Assembly (NCBI RefSeq): GCF_008122265.1
Contig: NZ_CP043042.1
Location: 62,001 to 126,000 of the forward strand
Origin: Marinobacter fonticola
Lineage (GTDB): Bacteria; Pseudomonadota; Gammaproteobacteria; Pseudomonadales; Oleiphilaceae
Reading direction: 5' to 3'
DNA length: 64,000 bases
Each line of letters opens with the position of its first letter. The first letter of the stretch is position 1. The position numbers were made by a program, and so were the translations under genes. Positions 1 to 8,166 of this stretch are shown here, one piece after another. The notes beneath the pieces were generated by a model that saw only the letters and a program-made list of their open reading frames with translations, was not told where the DNA came from and ran no database searches.

Positions 1-110
1 GTCAGCTTCGGGAGGACGGGCTGCTGACGGAGACGGGGCCACGCTCACCCCTGCGGTGGGCGATTCCGGAGCATGCGGAGCCGTGGTACTTTCCGGAGCT
101 TGTTAAGTAA
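1..110 (+). CDS. C-terminal fragment of a protein, possibly Fic family
   Basis: A frame starting at base 3 is open from the window edge to a TAA at 108-110, giving about 35 residues that end in a hydrophobic/aromatic tail (RWAIPEHAEPWYFPELVK). The first part (LREDGLLTETGPRSPLRW) looks like the winged-helix wing of a DNA-binding or Fic-type C-terminal domain, and some Fic-family adenylyltransferases end in a similar proline- and phenylalanine-rich tail. That match is from memory of the family, not from a search. The start and most of the gene lie outside the window, so the family call is weak; that a gene ends here is better supported, because a terminator-like hairpin follows. Confidence 0.4.
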   Translation, partial: QLREDGLLTETGPRSPLRWAIPEHAEPWYFPELVK

Positions 111-197
111 AGCCTTTCGGAACACAGGATGGCATCGCTCACCATAGCCTGCGAGGCTTCCATTGGGCCTCTGCGATGCCTTGATCCACCAAAGCAG

Positions 198-223
198 AAA
201 GGGCGAACGAGTCGCCCTTTCTT
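198..223. terminator. Hairpin between convergent genes
   Basis: Perfect 9-bp inverted repeat AAAGGGCGA / TCGCCCTTT with a 5-base loop, between the end of the gene at 110 and the end of the minus-strand acyl-CoA ligase at 263. The A-rich left arm and T-rich right arm would let it act in both directions. Only short T runs follow, so strength is uncertain. Confidence 0.6.
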
Positions 224-262
224 GTCGGCTGCCGCTGGCTGTAGAACAGCAGACAACTCGAC

Positions 263-1888
263 TCAGAGATCCCGGGCCTGCTCCCGCAACACGAATTTCT
301 GGATTTTGCCCGTTGAGGTTTTCGGGAGATCGCAGAACACCACGGTTTTGGGGGCTTTGAATTTTGCCAGTCGTTCCCGGCAAAAGTTGATGATGTCGTC
401 TTCGGTGGGTTTCGACGCGCCCGGTTTCAGGCATATGAAGGCGCAAGGCGTTTCTCCCCACTTCTCATCCGGGCGCGCAACGACGGCGGCTTCTAGCACC
501 GCCGGATGGCCGTAGAGCACACTTTCGACTTCGATGGTGGAGATGTTCTCACCACCGGAAATAATGATGTCTTTTAGACGGTCTTTTATCTCGGCGTAGC
601 CATCCGGATGCCAGACGGCCAGATCACCGGTGTGGAACCAGCCGCCCCGAAGGGCTTCCGCAGTGGCCTCCGGATTTTTCAGGTAGCCCTTCATTACGGT
701 GTTGCCACGGAGGAAAATCTCGCCGATGGTTTCGCCATCTTTCGGTACCGGTTCCAGGGTTTCCGAGTTGCCGATCATCATCCCGGCCAGTGTGTGGTAG
801 CGAACGCCCTGGCGGGCCTTGAGTGCAGCGCGCTCTTCTACGGGCAAAGCGTCCCATTCCGCTTTCCAGGCGCATACGGTGACCGGGCCATAGGTTTCCG
901 TCAGCCCATACACATGGGTCACATTGATGCCCATCGCCTCGATCGCTTCGATCACCTTCGCTGGCGGTGCCGCTCCGGCGGTCATTGCCGCTACCGGATG
1001 CGTTATGCCCGCCTTGGCCGAATCGGAAGCGCCCAACAGGGTATTCAGGACGATTGGGGCACCACACAAATGAGTAACGCCGTGGTCACGAATCAGCTGC
1101 AGGATCTTCTCCGGCTCTACCTTGCGCAGGCAGACGTGAGTGCCGGCAAAGGCGGTCACCGTCCACGGAAAGCACCACCCGTTGCAGTGGAACATCGGCA
1201 AGGTCCACAGATAGACCGGATGCTCGCCCATTCCCCAAGCCGCTTGATTGCCCAGCGCGTTCTCGTAAGCACCGCGATGGTGATAAACCACGCCTTTCGG
1301 GTTGCCTGTGGTGCCGGAGGTATAACAGAGGGAGATCGCCTGCCATTCATCGCTCGGCATGAGCCAGCTGAACGCCGGGTCGCCCTCGTTCACAAAAGCC
1401 TCGTAGTCCAACTCGCTGACGGCGGTATCGGCGCCAAGCTCGGGATCGTTTACGTCGATAATCAGCGGCGGCGTATCGAGTAGATTGACGGCCTCTTGGA
1501 CCACCGCAGCATACTCGCGATCGGCGATTAGAACCTTGGCCTCGCCGTGTTCCAGCATGAAGGCAATGGTTTTGGCATCGAGCCGGGTATTCAGCGTGTT
1601 TAGCACCGCGCCCAGCATGGGCACGCCAAAATGACACTCCAGCATCTCGGGGATATTGGGCAGCATGGCAGCGACCGTGTCGCCTTCGCCCACGCCCCGG
1701 TTGGCAAGCGCCGAAGCCAGACGGCAGCAGCGCTGGTAGGTTTCCCGCCAATTGCGACGAATAGCGCCATGAATGACCGCAGGATACTCCGGATAGACGC
1801 TGGCCGTACGAACAATGAAATCAAGCGGTGACAATGGCGCGTGGTTGGCTGCCACAGGCTCAAGGCCCTCATCGAAGATTGAAGTCAC
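263..1888 (-). CDS. Acyl-CoA synthetase (AMP-dependent ligase)
   Basis: A 541-residue member of the ANL superfamily that activates a carboxylic acid as acyl-AMP and transfers it to CoA. Visible motifs are the P-loop YTSGTTGNPKG (residues about 189-199), the adenylate site YGLTET, the GWFHTGDL segment with its ribose-binding Asp, the hinge region KDIIISGGENIS and the catalytic C-terminal Lys in PKTSTGKIQKF. Length and motif spelling fit the medium/long-chain group that includes DmdB (methylmercaptopropionate-CoA ligase). The substrate cannot be read from sequence. The start is GTG at 1888, with AGGAGG about 8-10 bases upstream on the minus strand. It stands alone: the next gene is divergent and the previous one convergent. 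Confidence 0.9.
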   Translation of the reverse strand: MTSIFDEGLEPVAANHAPLSPLDFIVRTASVYPEYPAVIHGAIRRNWRETYQRCCRLASALANRGVGEGDTVAAMLPNIPEMLECHFGVPMLGAVLNTLNTRLDAKTIAFMLEHGEAKVLIADREYAAVVQEAVNLLDTPPLIIDVNDPELGADTAVSELDYEAFVNEGDPAFSWLMPSDEWQAISLCYTSGTTGNPKGVVYHHRGAYENALGNQAAWGMGEHPVYLWTLPMFHCNGWCFPWTVTAFAGTHVCLRKVEPEKILQLIRDHGVTHLCGAPIVLNTLLGASDSAKAGITHPVAAMTAGAAPPAKVIEAIEAMGINVTHVYGLTETYGPVTVCAWKAEWDALPVEERAALKARQGVRYHTLAGMMIGNSETLEPVPKDGETIGEIFLRGNTVMKGYLKNPEATAEALRGGWFHTGDLAVWHPDGYAEIKDRLKDIIISGGENISTIEVESVLYGHPAVLEAAVVARPDEKWGETPCAFICLKPGASKPTEDDIINFCRERLAKFKAPKTVVFCDLPKTSTGKIQKFVLREQARDL

Positions 1889-2195
1889 GCTAAACCCCTC
1901 CTGATGGTTTTTTTCAGTTTGGCACAGGATGAGCGCAGGCGATAAGGTTGTGGCCTTCAGTTGGCGAACGAAACGGCATTCCGACTTACGGATAGATCAC
2001 GTTCCAAGGGGTAGTGGAGAGTGGTCATTTAAACGGAGAGGAGGCAAACACTGTATCGAGGAAATGCAGTTATACTCGAAAGGCCGGGCAGCCATTGTTA
2101 ACGAGCGTGAAAAATGGCTACCTAAGTCGCTTTCAGTACGCGAAGATAGCCAAGGAATGCCGTGGAAATAGCCAGGGTGGCAGGAGTCTCAGGAT
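1889..2195. other. Intergenic region between divergent genes
   Basis: 307 bases separate the acyl-CoA ligase start from the LysE-type exporter. It should hold both promoters. A TATACT at 2071-2076 could be a -10 box for the rightward gene, but no convincing -35 precedes it. Short open frames here have no ribosome site and unnatural composition. No repeat or RNA gene was seen. Confidence 0.5.
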
Positions 2196-2816
2196 ATGGA
2201 CAGCTACACAGCTTTGTTCTCGGTCGCCACAATATGGCTTGTCGCGGCCTTAACCCCCGGTCCTAATTTTCTGGTGACGGTCCGCATGGCGATAACCGGC
2301 TCTCGGAGTTCCAGCCTGCAGACCGTTGCGGGCATTGTCGTGGCAACGCTGATTTGGGCAACGGCCGGTTTTCTTGGCATCCACTCGCTGTTTAAAGCGT
2401 CACCGTGGATGTATGTCTTATTAAAAGCACTCGGCGGCGCTTACCTGATCTGGTTGGGGTTAAAGCTTTTCTGGACGAGCACCGATAGCACGGAAGAGCT
2501 GGTGACCTCAACGTCTTCCCCTGCAAGGGGATGGCGCGCCTTTCGCCTGGGCTTTGTCACCAACATGGCCAACCCCAAGACTGCCCTATTCGTGTCCGGC
2601 CTGTTTGCGGTGGCCATGCCCGTAGGAGCGCCTATTGGCCTGGGGCTATCGGCTATAGCGATCATGGTAGCTATTTCGCTGGCCTGGTATTCAACCGTCG
2701 CATGGTTGTTTGCCAGTAAACGGGTAGCCGCCTGTTATGTCTTGTTGCGGAAGTGGATCGACAGGTTAGCCGGCACCTGCTTTGTCGTCTTTGGAATCGG
2801 GCTCGTTCGGGAATAG
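2196..2816 (+). CDS. LysE/RhtB family amino-acid exporter
   Basis: A 206-residue inner-membrane protein with the six-helix layout of the LysE/RhtB superfamily, which exports amino acids such as lysine, threonine, homoserine or cysteine. Family hallmarks are visible: the first-helix motif LTPGPNFL (about residues 20-27), the G-S-R-x-x-[GS]-L-Q-T loop after helix 1, and the second-half F-x-x-G-[FL]-[VL]-[TV]-N-[ML]-x-N-P-K motif (residues about 114-127). A purine-rich AGGAGTCTCAGGAT precedes the ATG. Substrate unknown. Transcribed divergently from the acyl-CoA ligase; no LysR-type regulator, the usual partner, is adjacent. Confidence 0.9.
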   Translation: MDSYTALFSVATIWLVAALTPGPNFLVTVRMAITGSRSSSLQTVAGIVVATLIWATAGFLGIHSLFKASPWMYVLLKALGGAYLIWLGLKLFWTSTDSTEELVTSTSSPARGWRAFRLGFVTNMANPKTALFVSGLFAVAMPVGAPIGLGLSAIAIMVAISLAWYSTVAWLFASKRVAACYVLLRKWIDRLAGTCFVVFGIGLVRE

Positions 2817-3073
2817 TGCCCGTACCCTATCTCTGCCAAATCAGCGAGTCGCTGCAACAGCGACGATGGAGCTAGCCAGATCTTGGGCGCCCTTCGGTAG
2901 GCTCCGCACTGCGGCAACCGCTGCTAGTTGTCGGCGTAATTTACAGGTGGAGTCCAGTTCAGGCGATGATGGGCAAAATTAACAAAGATGAATCTGTGAA
3001 TTCATAGACTTGTAAGTTAGGCGCAGTTCTTGCTAAATCAGGCGACTATACCAATAAACCTGGAGTGCCTAGC

Positions 3074-3703
3074 GTGCGTAAGTGGATACTTGCCCTGATC
3101 GTTTGCCTGCCTGTTTTCGGCCAAGCCTCGCCTATTTGGAATTATGAAATTCAAGGCGTTATCGATAATAAGTCTACCGATGTAGAGGCTTCCAGTCGGC
3201 TCAAGGATATTGAATCAGGCCACTTATTTGCTATGAAAATGAGCGCTCAGCTCAACGGTGACGGAGAGCTGGATATAGTCATCGCGGGTACCATTGGCGC
3301 TTGGGGTTTCTATCCCGAGCGCGCACTGGGCTATTACTACCTTGGCGATTACAGCCCGGAAAGGCTTGGCGTAAATCTCAATGGTGCAGGTAGCCCGCAG
3401 GGCACCTCTGGAGCTGTGTCGCTTAGCGATGTGCAAATGATATTGTTTGGCTTCGACACCTATACGGACACCAATACACCTTATGCAGAGTGGTTGTTGA
3501 AGGACGATGGTTTTATTGACCCTCAGTGGTTTCTGCATGGCTCCCTTAGCTTGTTCTTTGCTGCCGAGCATCCTTCAGGCGAATGGCGTGAGCATAATCT
3601 CGACGGCACCATTACCTCGTTTCGTCGCGTCCCTGAGCCCAGCGCTCTCGCTCTCTTGGCTTTAGGCATCGCCGCCATTGGTTATAGGTGTCATCGCCGA
3701 TAG
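3074..3703 (+). CDS. PEP-CTERM sorting domain protein
   Basis: A secreted protein of about 209 residues with an N-terminal signal peptide (MRKWILALIVCLPVFGQA) and a C-terminal PEP-CTERM signal: VPEPSALALL, a short hydrophobic helix and the basic end YRCHRR. Such tails are cut and processed by exosortase (EpsH/XrtA) in exopolysaccharide-producing Gram-negative bacteria. The middle has no domain I recognise; it is rich in Gly, Asp and Tyr, as expected for an exported structural protein. GTG at 3074 is preferred over GTG at 3065 because GGAG lies 8 bases upstream. Codon use is more AT-rich than in neighbouring genes, so horizontal transfer is possible. No exosortase or EPS gene is nearby. Confidence 0.8.
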   Translation: MRKWILALIVCLPVFGQASPIWNYEIQGVIDNKSTDVEASSRLKDIESGHLFAMKMSAQLNGDGELDIVIAGTIGAWGFYPERALGYYYLGDYSPERLGVNLNGAGSPQGTSGAVSLSDVQMILFGFDTYTDTNTPYAEWLLKDDGFIDPQWFLHGSLSLFFAAEHPSGEWREHNLDGTITSFRRVPEPSALALLALGIAAIGYRCHRR

Positions 3704-3779
3704 GCTATCGAATGGCTAGAGTTGATGGGATGGGTGTCAGCTTAATTTACACCAACTTCATCTCTATAAAATGCTCCAG

Positions 3780-3806
3780 CCCCCGGCCACTCTTTCAGGT
3801 CGGGGG
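3780..3806. other. GC-rich hairpin after PEP-CTERM gene
   Basis: Inverted repeat CCCCCGGCC / GGTCGGGGG (9 bp with one G-T pair, 9-base loop), about 75 bases after the PEP-CTERM stop codon. It could end transcription of that gene, but no T tract follows. Confidence 0.4.
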
Positions 3807-3996
3807 GATCCCTTCCAGTGTATGTGGTGTTCTAACCTTGCTTTGCCCATCTTAAACTTCGTTCACCTGCCATCTTTTAATTCAAGCGAAAACAACCGGT
3901 TAGAAAGGATGCGGCCGGAGATAAACCGATAAGCGCTTGACTTGGCTTTTTGCTATTTCTACAAACGAAGGTGAATTCATAAAAAGGAAGACACTT

Positions 3997-4179
3997 ATGT
4001 TTAGATGGATCGTTGTTGCGCTGCTTGGTGTTGTCGTCGGCAACTGGCTGTTCCGGAGCAATCTCCAGCCGGTTCCGCAGTATGGAGCTACCCGGCCGGG
4101 CGAACAGCCGAACGCGCCGGCCAGCCAAGCCGGTGTTCAGCCTGGAACGCCGCATCCCGGCGTTAACAAGCCGGTGTAG
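3997..4179 (+). CDS. Small single-TM membrane protein (60 aa)
   Basis: A 60-residue protein with one N-terminal hydrophobic helix (MFRWIVVALLGVVVGNWLFR) and a Pro/Gln/Gly-rich, weakly charged tail of about 40 residues that probably faces the periplasm. The ATG is preceded by AAAAAGGAAG about 6 bases upstream, which supports translation. No family is recognised. Its helix shares the pattern W-I-V-x6-V-V-G-x-W-L-[FY]-R with the small protein at 11725-11901, 9 of 17 positions identical, so the two may belong to one family of inner-membrane miniproteins. It is isolated, in an AT-rich, gene-poor stretch. Confidence 0.65.
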   Translation: MFRWIVVALLGVVVGNWLFRSNLQPVPQYGATRPGEQPNAPASQAGVQPGTPHPGVNKPV

Positions 4180-4476
4180 CGAACGCCTGCCTGCTTCAGC
4201 CAGATCGAGTACGCTCAGTAGTTCTGGCTGCACTTCATCCTTGTCCTACCTATTCCTAACTATCAAACACCGCGAGCAAGTACGCACCTCAGTTTGCCCC
4301 AATTGAAGGCCAGCCTCCGGCCTGAATGCTCCGGTTCGCGATGACTAGTCGTTGTCCACGCTCCCAATACCTTTTAAGCTAATTCCTTCGACAATAATGG
4401 AACGTAGTTCCGCATAACGGTCAATTTTATCTCCTATGGACCTGTTCTGAAGCGCTCTAGCATAAAGGATTATCTC

Positions 4477-5613
4477 GTGACACCTATGGCTCATCCTTAT
4501 CGCCTGTACGGCGTACCTCACTCGCTATTTACTGGCATTGCCCGTTCTTACCTTCGCACCCAGAGCCTCCCCTATATTGAGGTCCCCACCCGTGATCCGG
4601 CTTACGCGGCGCGAATCATGCCGGTGACGCAGCGCGCAATCATTCCGGTGCTGGAAGCGCCAGACGGTGAGATCGTTCAGGACAGCCTGGACATCATCGA
4701 TCACTTCGAAAGTCAGGGCGTGGCCTACTCCGCTTATCCGGAGAGTCCCCTACAGCGGATTCTGGCGATCATCATTCAGTATTATGGCTGCCAGGCCATG
4801 TTGCCTCACGCCATGCATTACCGCTGGAGCTACCGGGATCGACAGGAGGCTTTTCTAGGCGATGCCTTTGCCTCCGGCTCCGGCGCTGACATGGCCGGGA
4901 AAATCATGGGACGGATGAATTCTTACCTGCCGCAACTGGGTGTGACGGAGCAAACCATCCCGGCTATCGAGCGCTCTTTTGAGGATCTGCTGGACGCCCT
5001 GAACACCCACTTCGCCGACCATCCTTATTTGTTCGGCGGACGACCCTCAATCGGGGATTTCGGGCTGATTGGCCCGATGTTCGCCCATCTGGGGCGTGAC
5101 CCGGTGCCGGCAGGAATCATGAAAACGCGGGCGCCCAAGGTCTTCCGCTGGGTTGAGCGCATGATGGCGCCGGGGTTGGATACGCCGGAATTTCCGGGCT
5201 ACGGCACTGATTTTCTGCCGGACGACCAGATTCCGGAAACCTTGGAGCCGCTTTTTCAGCACATCGCATCCGACATCTTCCCCATGCTGACCGACAAGCT
5301 GGCGGCCTTGGATGCGTTGATTGCCGAACATAATCCACCTGATGGCCAGCCGGTTGCCCCGAAGCCGCACCAGCGCTATGTCGGGCTGGCGAAAACCCAA
5401 TTCCGTGGCATACCGGTTCAGGTGGGTATTCAGCCGTACATGCTTTACATCCTGCGTCGTGCAGACGAGGCGTTAGCTGAAAGTAGCGAGGAGCAGCAGG
5501 CCAGGGTGCGATCCGAACTTTCCGCCCGTGGGCTGGACGCCGCCCTGCCGGGAAATCGCGGTTACAGCGTGGATCGGCGTAACCAGATCGAAGTCTGGTC
5601 CCGGTCGTCCTGA
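4477..5613 (+). CDS. Glutathione S-transferase family protein
   Basis: A 378-residue protein with a thioredoxin-like GST N-terminal domain (about residues 8-80: YRLYGVPHSLFTG, then IIPVLEAPDGEIVQDSLDIIDHFE, including the conserved cis-Pro in IPVLE and the D-S glutathione site), and a helical GST C-terminal domain (about 90-235, with the DHPYLFGGRPSIGDFGLIGPMFAHL signature). A further ~140 residues make it much longer than a typical ~210-residue GST. The GTG start has AAAGGA 7 bases upstream; ATG at 4486 is an alternative. The likely role is glutathione conjugation or reductive handling of an unknown compound. It ends 5 bases before the convergent TetR gene. Confidence 0.8.
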   Translation: MTPMAHPYRLYGVPHSLFTGIARSYLRTQSLPYIEVPTRDPAYAARIMPVTQRAIIPVLEAPDGEIVQDSLDIIDHFESQGVAYSAYPESPLQRILAIIIQYYGCQAMLPHAMHYRWSYRDRQEAFLGDAFASGSGADMAGKIMGRMNSYLPQLGVTEQTIPAIERSFEDLLDALNTHFADHPYLFGGRPSIGDFGLIGPMFAHLGRDPVPAGIMKTRAPKVFRWVERMMAPGLDTPEFPGYGTDFLPDDQIPETLEPLFQHIASDIFPMLTDKLAALDALIAEHNPPDGQPVAPKPHQRYVGLAKTQFRGIPVQVGIQPYMLYILRRADEALAESSEEQQARVRSELSARGLDAALPGNRGYSVDRRNQIEVWSRSS

Positions 5614-5618
5614 ACCGG

Positions 5619-6260
5619 TTATGAGCGATGCGGCGGGTCGTGCTCCATTAAAGCGATGCACAGGCGTTCCATTTCTGCCGCCCAGCGCGCCATGCGCTTC
5701 GCATCGAGTCGTACCAGCAATCCGTACCGGCGTCCGCCCCAGACCGCCAAGTGCAGGGCCTCCACGGTTTCCGGCGCGACCGGTGCCAGGTCATCGCAGG
5801 CGTCGATAACCCGTTGCCACAGCCCGAGCAGCTCATCATAGGCGCGCTGCTGGAGTCTGGAGTCGGCAATACGCGGCTCCAGATCCATCATATCGGGGTG
5901 GAACCAGGCGGGAGACTCCTGCCCGCAGAGCAACCGGATCAGGCGCTGGATGCGTGCCCGCCAAGGCATGTCGTCCGGCGCCACCACCTGCTCGTCGACA
6001 CGAGCAATCAGTTGCTCGATGCAGTGGCGTACATAGCCCGAGTGCAGCGCTTCCTTGCTGGGAAAGTAGTCATAGAGCGTGCCGACGGCAACACCGGTCT
6101 CCAGGGCCACCTTGCGGGTTGTCAATTTATTCCAGCCGTCGCGCTGCCAAATCCGAACATAGGCATCGAAAATGGCCTGTACGGTGAAGCGTGCACGGGC
6201 CTGCCGGGGGCGTTTGAGCGGCTTGACCCGCGGCGCCGGGGAGGATGCTTGCTTGGCCAC
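5619..6260 (-). CDS. TetR/AcrR family transcriptional regulator
   Basis: A 213-residue repressor-type protein. The N-terminal helix-turn-helix is clear: ARFTVQAIFDAYVRIWQ, then the recognition segment LTTRKVALETGVAVGTLYDYFPSKEAL (residues about 47-73), typical of TetR. The C-terminal ligand domain is divergent. The frame stays open far upstream on the minus strand, but homology begins near the GTG at 6260 (MAKQASSPAPRV), which is taken as the start. It is divergent from the DUF2855 gene with 81 bases between, the classic arrangement for a regulator controlling its neighbour and itself. Confidence 0.88.
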   Translation of the reverse strand: MAKQASSPAPRVKPLKRPRQARARFTVQAIFDAYVRIWQRDGWNKLTTRKVALETGVAVGTLYDYFPSKEALHSGYVRHCIEQLIARVDEQVVAPDDMPWRARIQRLIRLLCGQESPAWFHPDMMDLEPRIADSRLQQRAYDELLGLWQRVIDACDDLAPVAPETVEALHLAVWGGRRYGLLVRLDAKRMARWAAEMERLCIALMEHDPPHRS

Positions 6261-6341
6261 TGTTTTCCGAACCCTTTGGTATCGGCCTGCCGCTAGAATG
6301 TTCGGGTAACGAAAATCCGCCGCACCCACGAGGAACAGGCC

Positions 6342-7451
6342 ATGACTGAAGTAACACGATTGTATACCGACCGGAATGACCTGGGCGCGACCCGCGAGGT
6401 GATCGAGCCCCTGCCTGCGATTGAGGATGGCCAGGTGCTGGTGCGGATCGACCGTTTGGCGGTGACCACGAACAATATCACCTACGCCGCCTTTGGTGAC
6501 ACGCCGCACTTGCGCTATTGGGACTTTTTTCCTACCGGCGAGCCGGGTTGGGGCCAAATGCCGGCGTGGGGTTTTGCCGATGTGGTCGCCTCGACCGTTG
6601 AAGGTGTGAACGAAGGCGAGCGATTTTATGGCTTCTGGCCGCTGGCATCCCACTGGGTGGTAACGCCCGTGCGGGTGACCGAACGCGGGTTCTACGACGG
6701 TACGCCGCACCGCCTCGAGCTGACCTCGGCCTACAATCAATACCAGCGCGTCACCACCGATGCGGCGTACCGGCCGGAAGATGAGGACTATCAGATGTTG
6801 GTCCGTCCTTTGTTCATTACCTCGTTTATGCTGGCGGATTTTCTGACGGACAACGCCTTTTTCGGTGCGCGTCGCGTATTGTTTTCCAGCGCTTCCAGCA
6901 AGACGGCTTATGGCACGGCATTTTGCCTTCAGGATCGGCAGGAGATCGAGATCGTCGGGCTGACGTCGGCGGGCAACCGCAACTTTGTCGAGGGCCTCGG
7001 CTGTTATGACCGAACGTTGGATTACGATGCCGTCGAAACCCTGGATGTGGATGTACCGACTGTTTATGTCGACTTCTCCGGCAACGACGATCTTCGTGCC
7101 CGCATCCACCATCATTTACCGCAGACACTCATGCACGATTGTTACGCCGGATCGGCTCATAGCCACGACCATATCGGTGCGCGGGGCTCCCAGGTCTTGC
7201 CGGGGCCGGAGCCCAAGACGTATTTCGCGCCCACCCAAATCAAGAAGCGCAACGCGGACTGGGGGCCGGCAGAGGTCACGCGGCGGTTCAACGAGGCCCA
7301 GTTGGCGTTCATTCGTTGTATCGGCCATCCGGAGCGACCTTGGCTTCTGGTGGAGCCCCACCAGGGAGTTCGGTCGGCACAGCCATTGATCCGCGCGCTG
7401 GTGGATGGCCAGGTCGATCCGCGTATCGGCCATGTGGTGATCCTGGGCTGA
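6342..7451 (+). CDS. DUF2855 family protein (MDR-like)
   Basis: A 369-residue cytoplasmic protein of the DUF2855 family, distantly related to medium-chain dehydrogenase/reductases. The N-terminal part resembles the GroES-like domain (LVRIDRLAVTTNNITYAAFG), and the middle contains a Rossmann-type stretch (ARRVLFSSASSKTAYGTAFCL). No biochemical role is established for the family as far as I know. It is divergent from the TetR regulator at 6260, which probably controls it, perhaps in response to a lipid- or solvent-like compound. GGAACAGGCC precedes the ATG. It converges closely with the next minus-strand gene (19 bases). Confidence 0.85.
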   Translation: MTEVTRLYTDRNDLGATREVIEPLPAIEDGQVLVRIDRLAVTTNNITYAAFGDTPHLRYWDFFPTGEPGWGQMPAWGFADVVASTVEGVNEGERFYGFWPLASHWVVTPVRVTERGFYDGTPHRLELTSAYNQYQRVTTDAAYRPEDEDYQMLVRPLFITSFMLADFLTDNAFFGARRVLFSSASSKTAYGTAFCLQDRQEIEIVGLTSAGNRNFVEGLGCYDRTLDYDAVETLDVDVPTVYVDFSGNDDLRARIHHHLPQTLMHDCYAGSAHSHDHIGARGSQVLPGPEPKTYFAPTQIKKRNADWGPAEVTRRFNEAQLAFIRCIGHPERPWLLVEPHQGVRSAQPLIRALVDGQVDPRIGHVVILG

Positions 7452-7470
7452 GTGCCAGCCTCGTCGTTCG

Positions 7471-8079
7471 TTAGCGCCCGCTGTCCAGGATGTCCCCAAG
7501 ATAGGGTTTGTGAGTATCGATTTCCTCGCGACTCAACCCGTTCAGCTCATAGGGGAACACCAGCCAGTCCTCGGAGCTGTGCTGGCAGAAATCGGGCTTA
7601 CGGCCGGTCTTGTTGGCGCTGGGGCGCTGGTAAAGGGTGGCGATGCGAGTATCGGCGGGCATATTGCGTTTGAGTTGGCCGTTAAGACGCTGGAGAACCG
7701 CAGCGACGCTATAGCCAGTGCCATAAACGTCGTCGACGATCAGCAGGCGGTCGTCGTGATTCACGTTATCCAGCAGATAGTGGGTACCATGAACCCGGAT
7801 CTTTTCTTCTGGCGAGGCGACCATTTTGTCGTAGTCCTGCATACCGCGATAAGACGTGCGCAAGGCGATGTGGTCGGTGGTGACGCCCAAGGTTTGCAGG
7901 CATTCCTGGACGTAAATGCCGATGGTGCTGCCTCCCCGCCAGAGTCCGACGATAAAATTAGGGCGAAAACCACTCTCGTAAATCTGGGCACCGAGGCGGA
8001 AGGCATCCACGATCAGGTCCTGTTCCTGCAGGAAGCGGCGTGGTCGTGGGGTTTTGGGTACGGAAGCGGTGTCTGTCAT
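7471..8079 (-). CDS. Phosphoribosyltransferase, copy 1
   Basis: A 202-residue type I phosphoribosyltransferase of the hypoxanthine/xanthine-type group. It has the WRGG segment (FIVGLWRGGSTIG) and a PRPP loop, LLIVDDVYGTGYSV, in which the usual D/S-T-G-[RK]-[ST] is altered to G-T-G-Y-S. A paralogue (8167-8739) with a canonical loop is transcribed divergently, 87 bases away; similarity runs end to end (FRLGAQI, SGFRP, DHIA-RTS, EEI-THKP/HRP). The altered loop suggests different substrate use or weakened PRPP binding. The likely role is purine base salvage, but the base is not predictable. Confidence 0.85.
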   Translation of the reverse strand: MTDTASVPKTPRPRRFLQEQDLIVDAFRLGAQIYESGFRPNFIVGLWRGGSTIGIYVQECLQTLGVTTDHIALRTSYRGMQDYDKMVASPEEKIRVHGTHYLLDNVNHDDRLLIVDDVYGTGYSVAAVLQRLNGQLKRNMPADTRIATLYQRPSANKTGRKPDFCQHSSEDWLVFPYELNGLSREEIDTHKPYLGDILDSGR

Positions 8080-8166
8080 GACGGTTCAGGGACTTTTGGC
8101 ATCTGGGTTTGAAGGAATGCGGCGTTGATGGGATTATGGCCCAATCATTCAAACAGTAGTGATGTC

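Noticed and set aside
1929..2171. Small plus-strand open frame upstream of the LysE gene
   Set aside because: No ribosome site and arbitrary composition; more likely promoter DNA.
3780..3806. Firm call of a rho-independent terminator
   Set aside because: The stem is good but no T tract follows, so it is listed only as a hairpin.
6261..7115. Upstream extension of the TetR reading frame (to about 498 residues)
   Set aside because: The frame is open on the minus strand over the DUF2855 gene, but this part has no TetR homology and is a composition effect of the GC-rich opposite strand; the gene begins near 6260.
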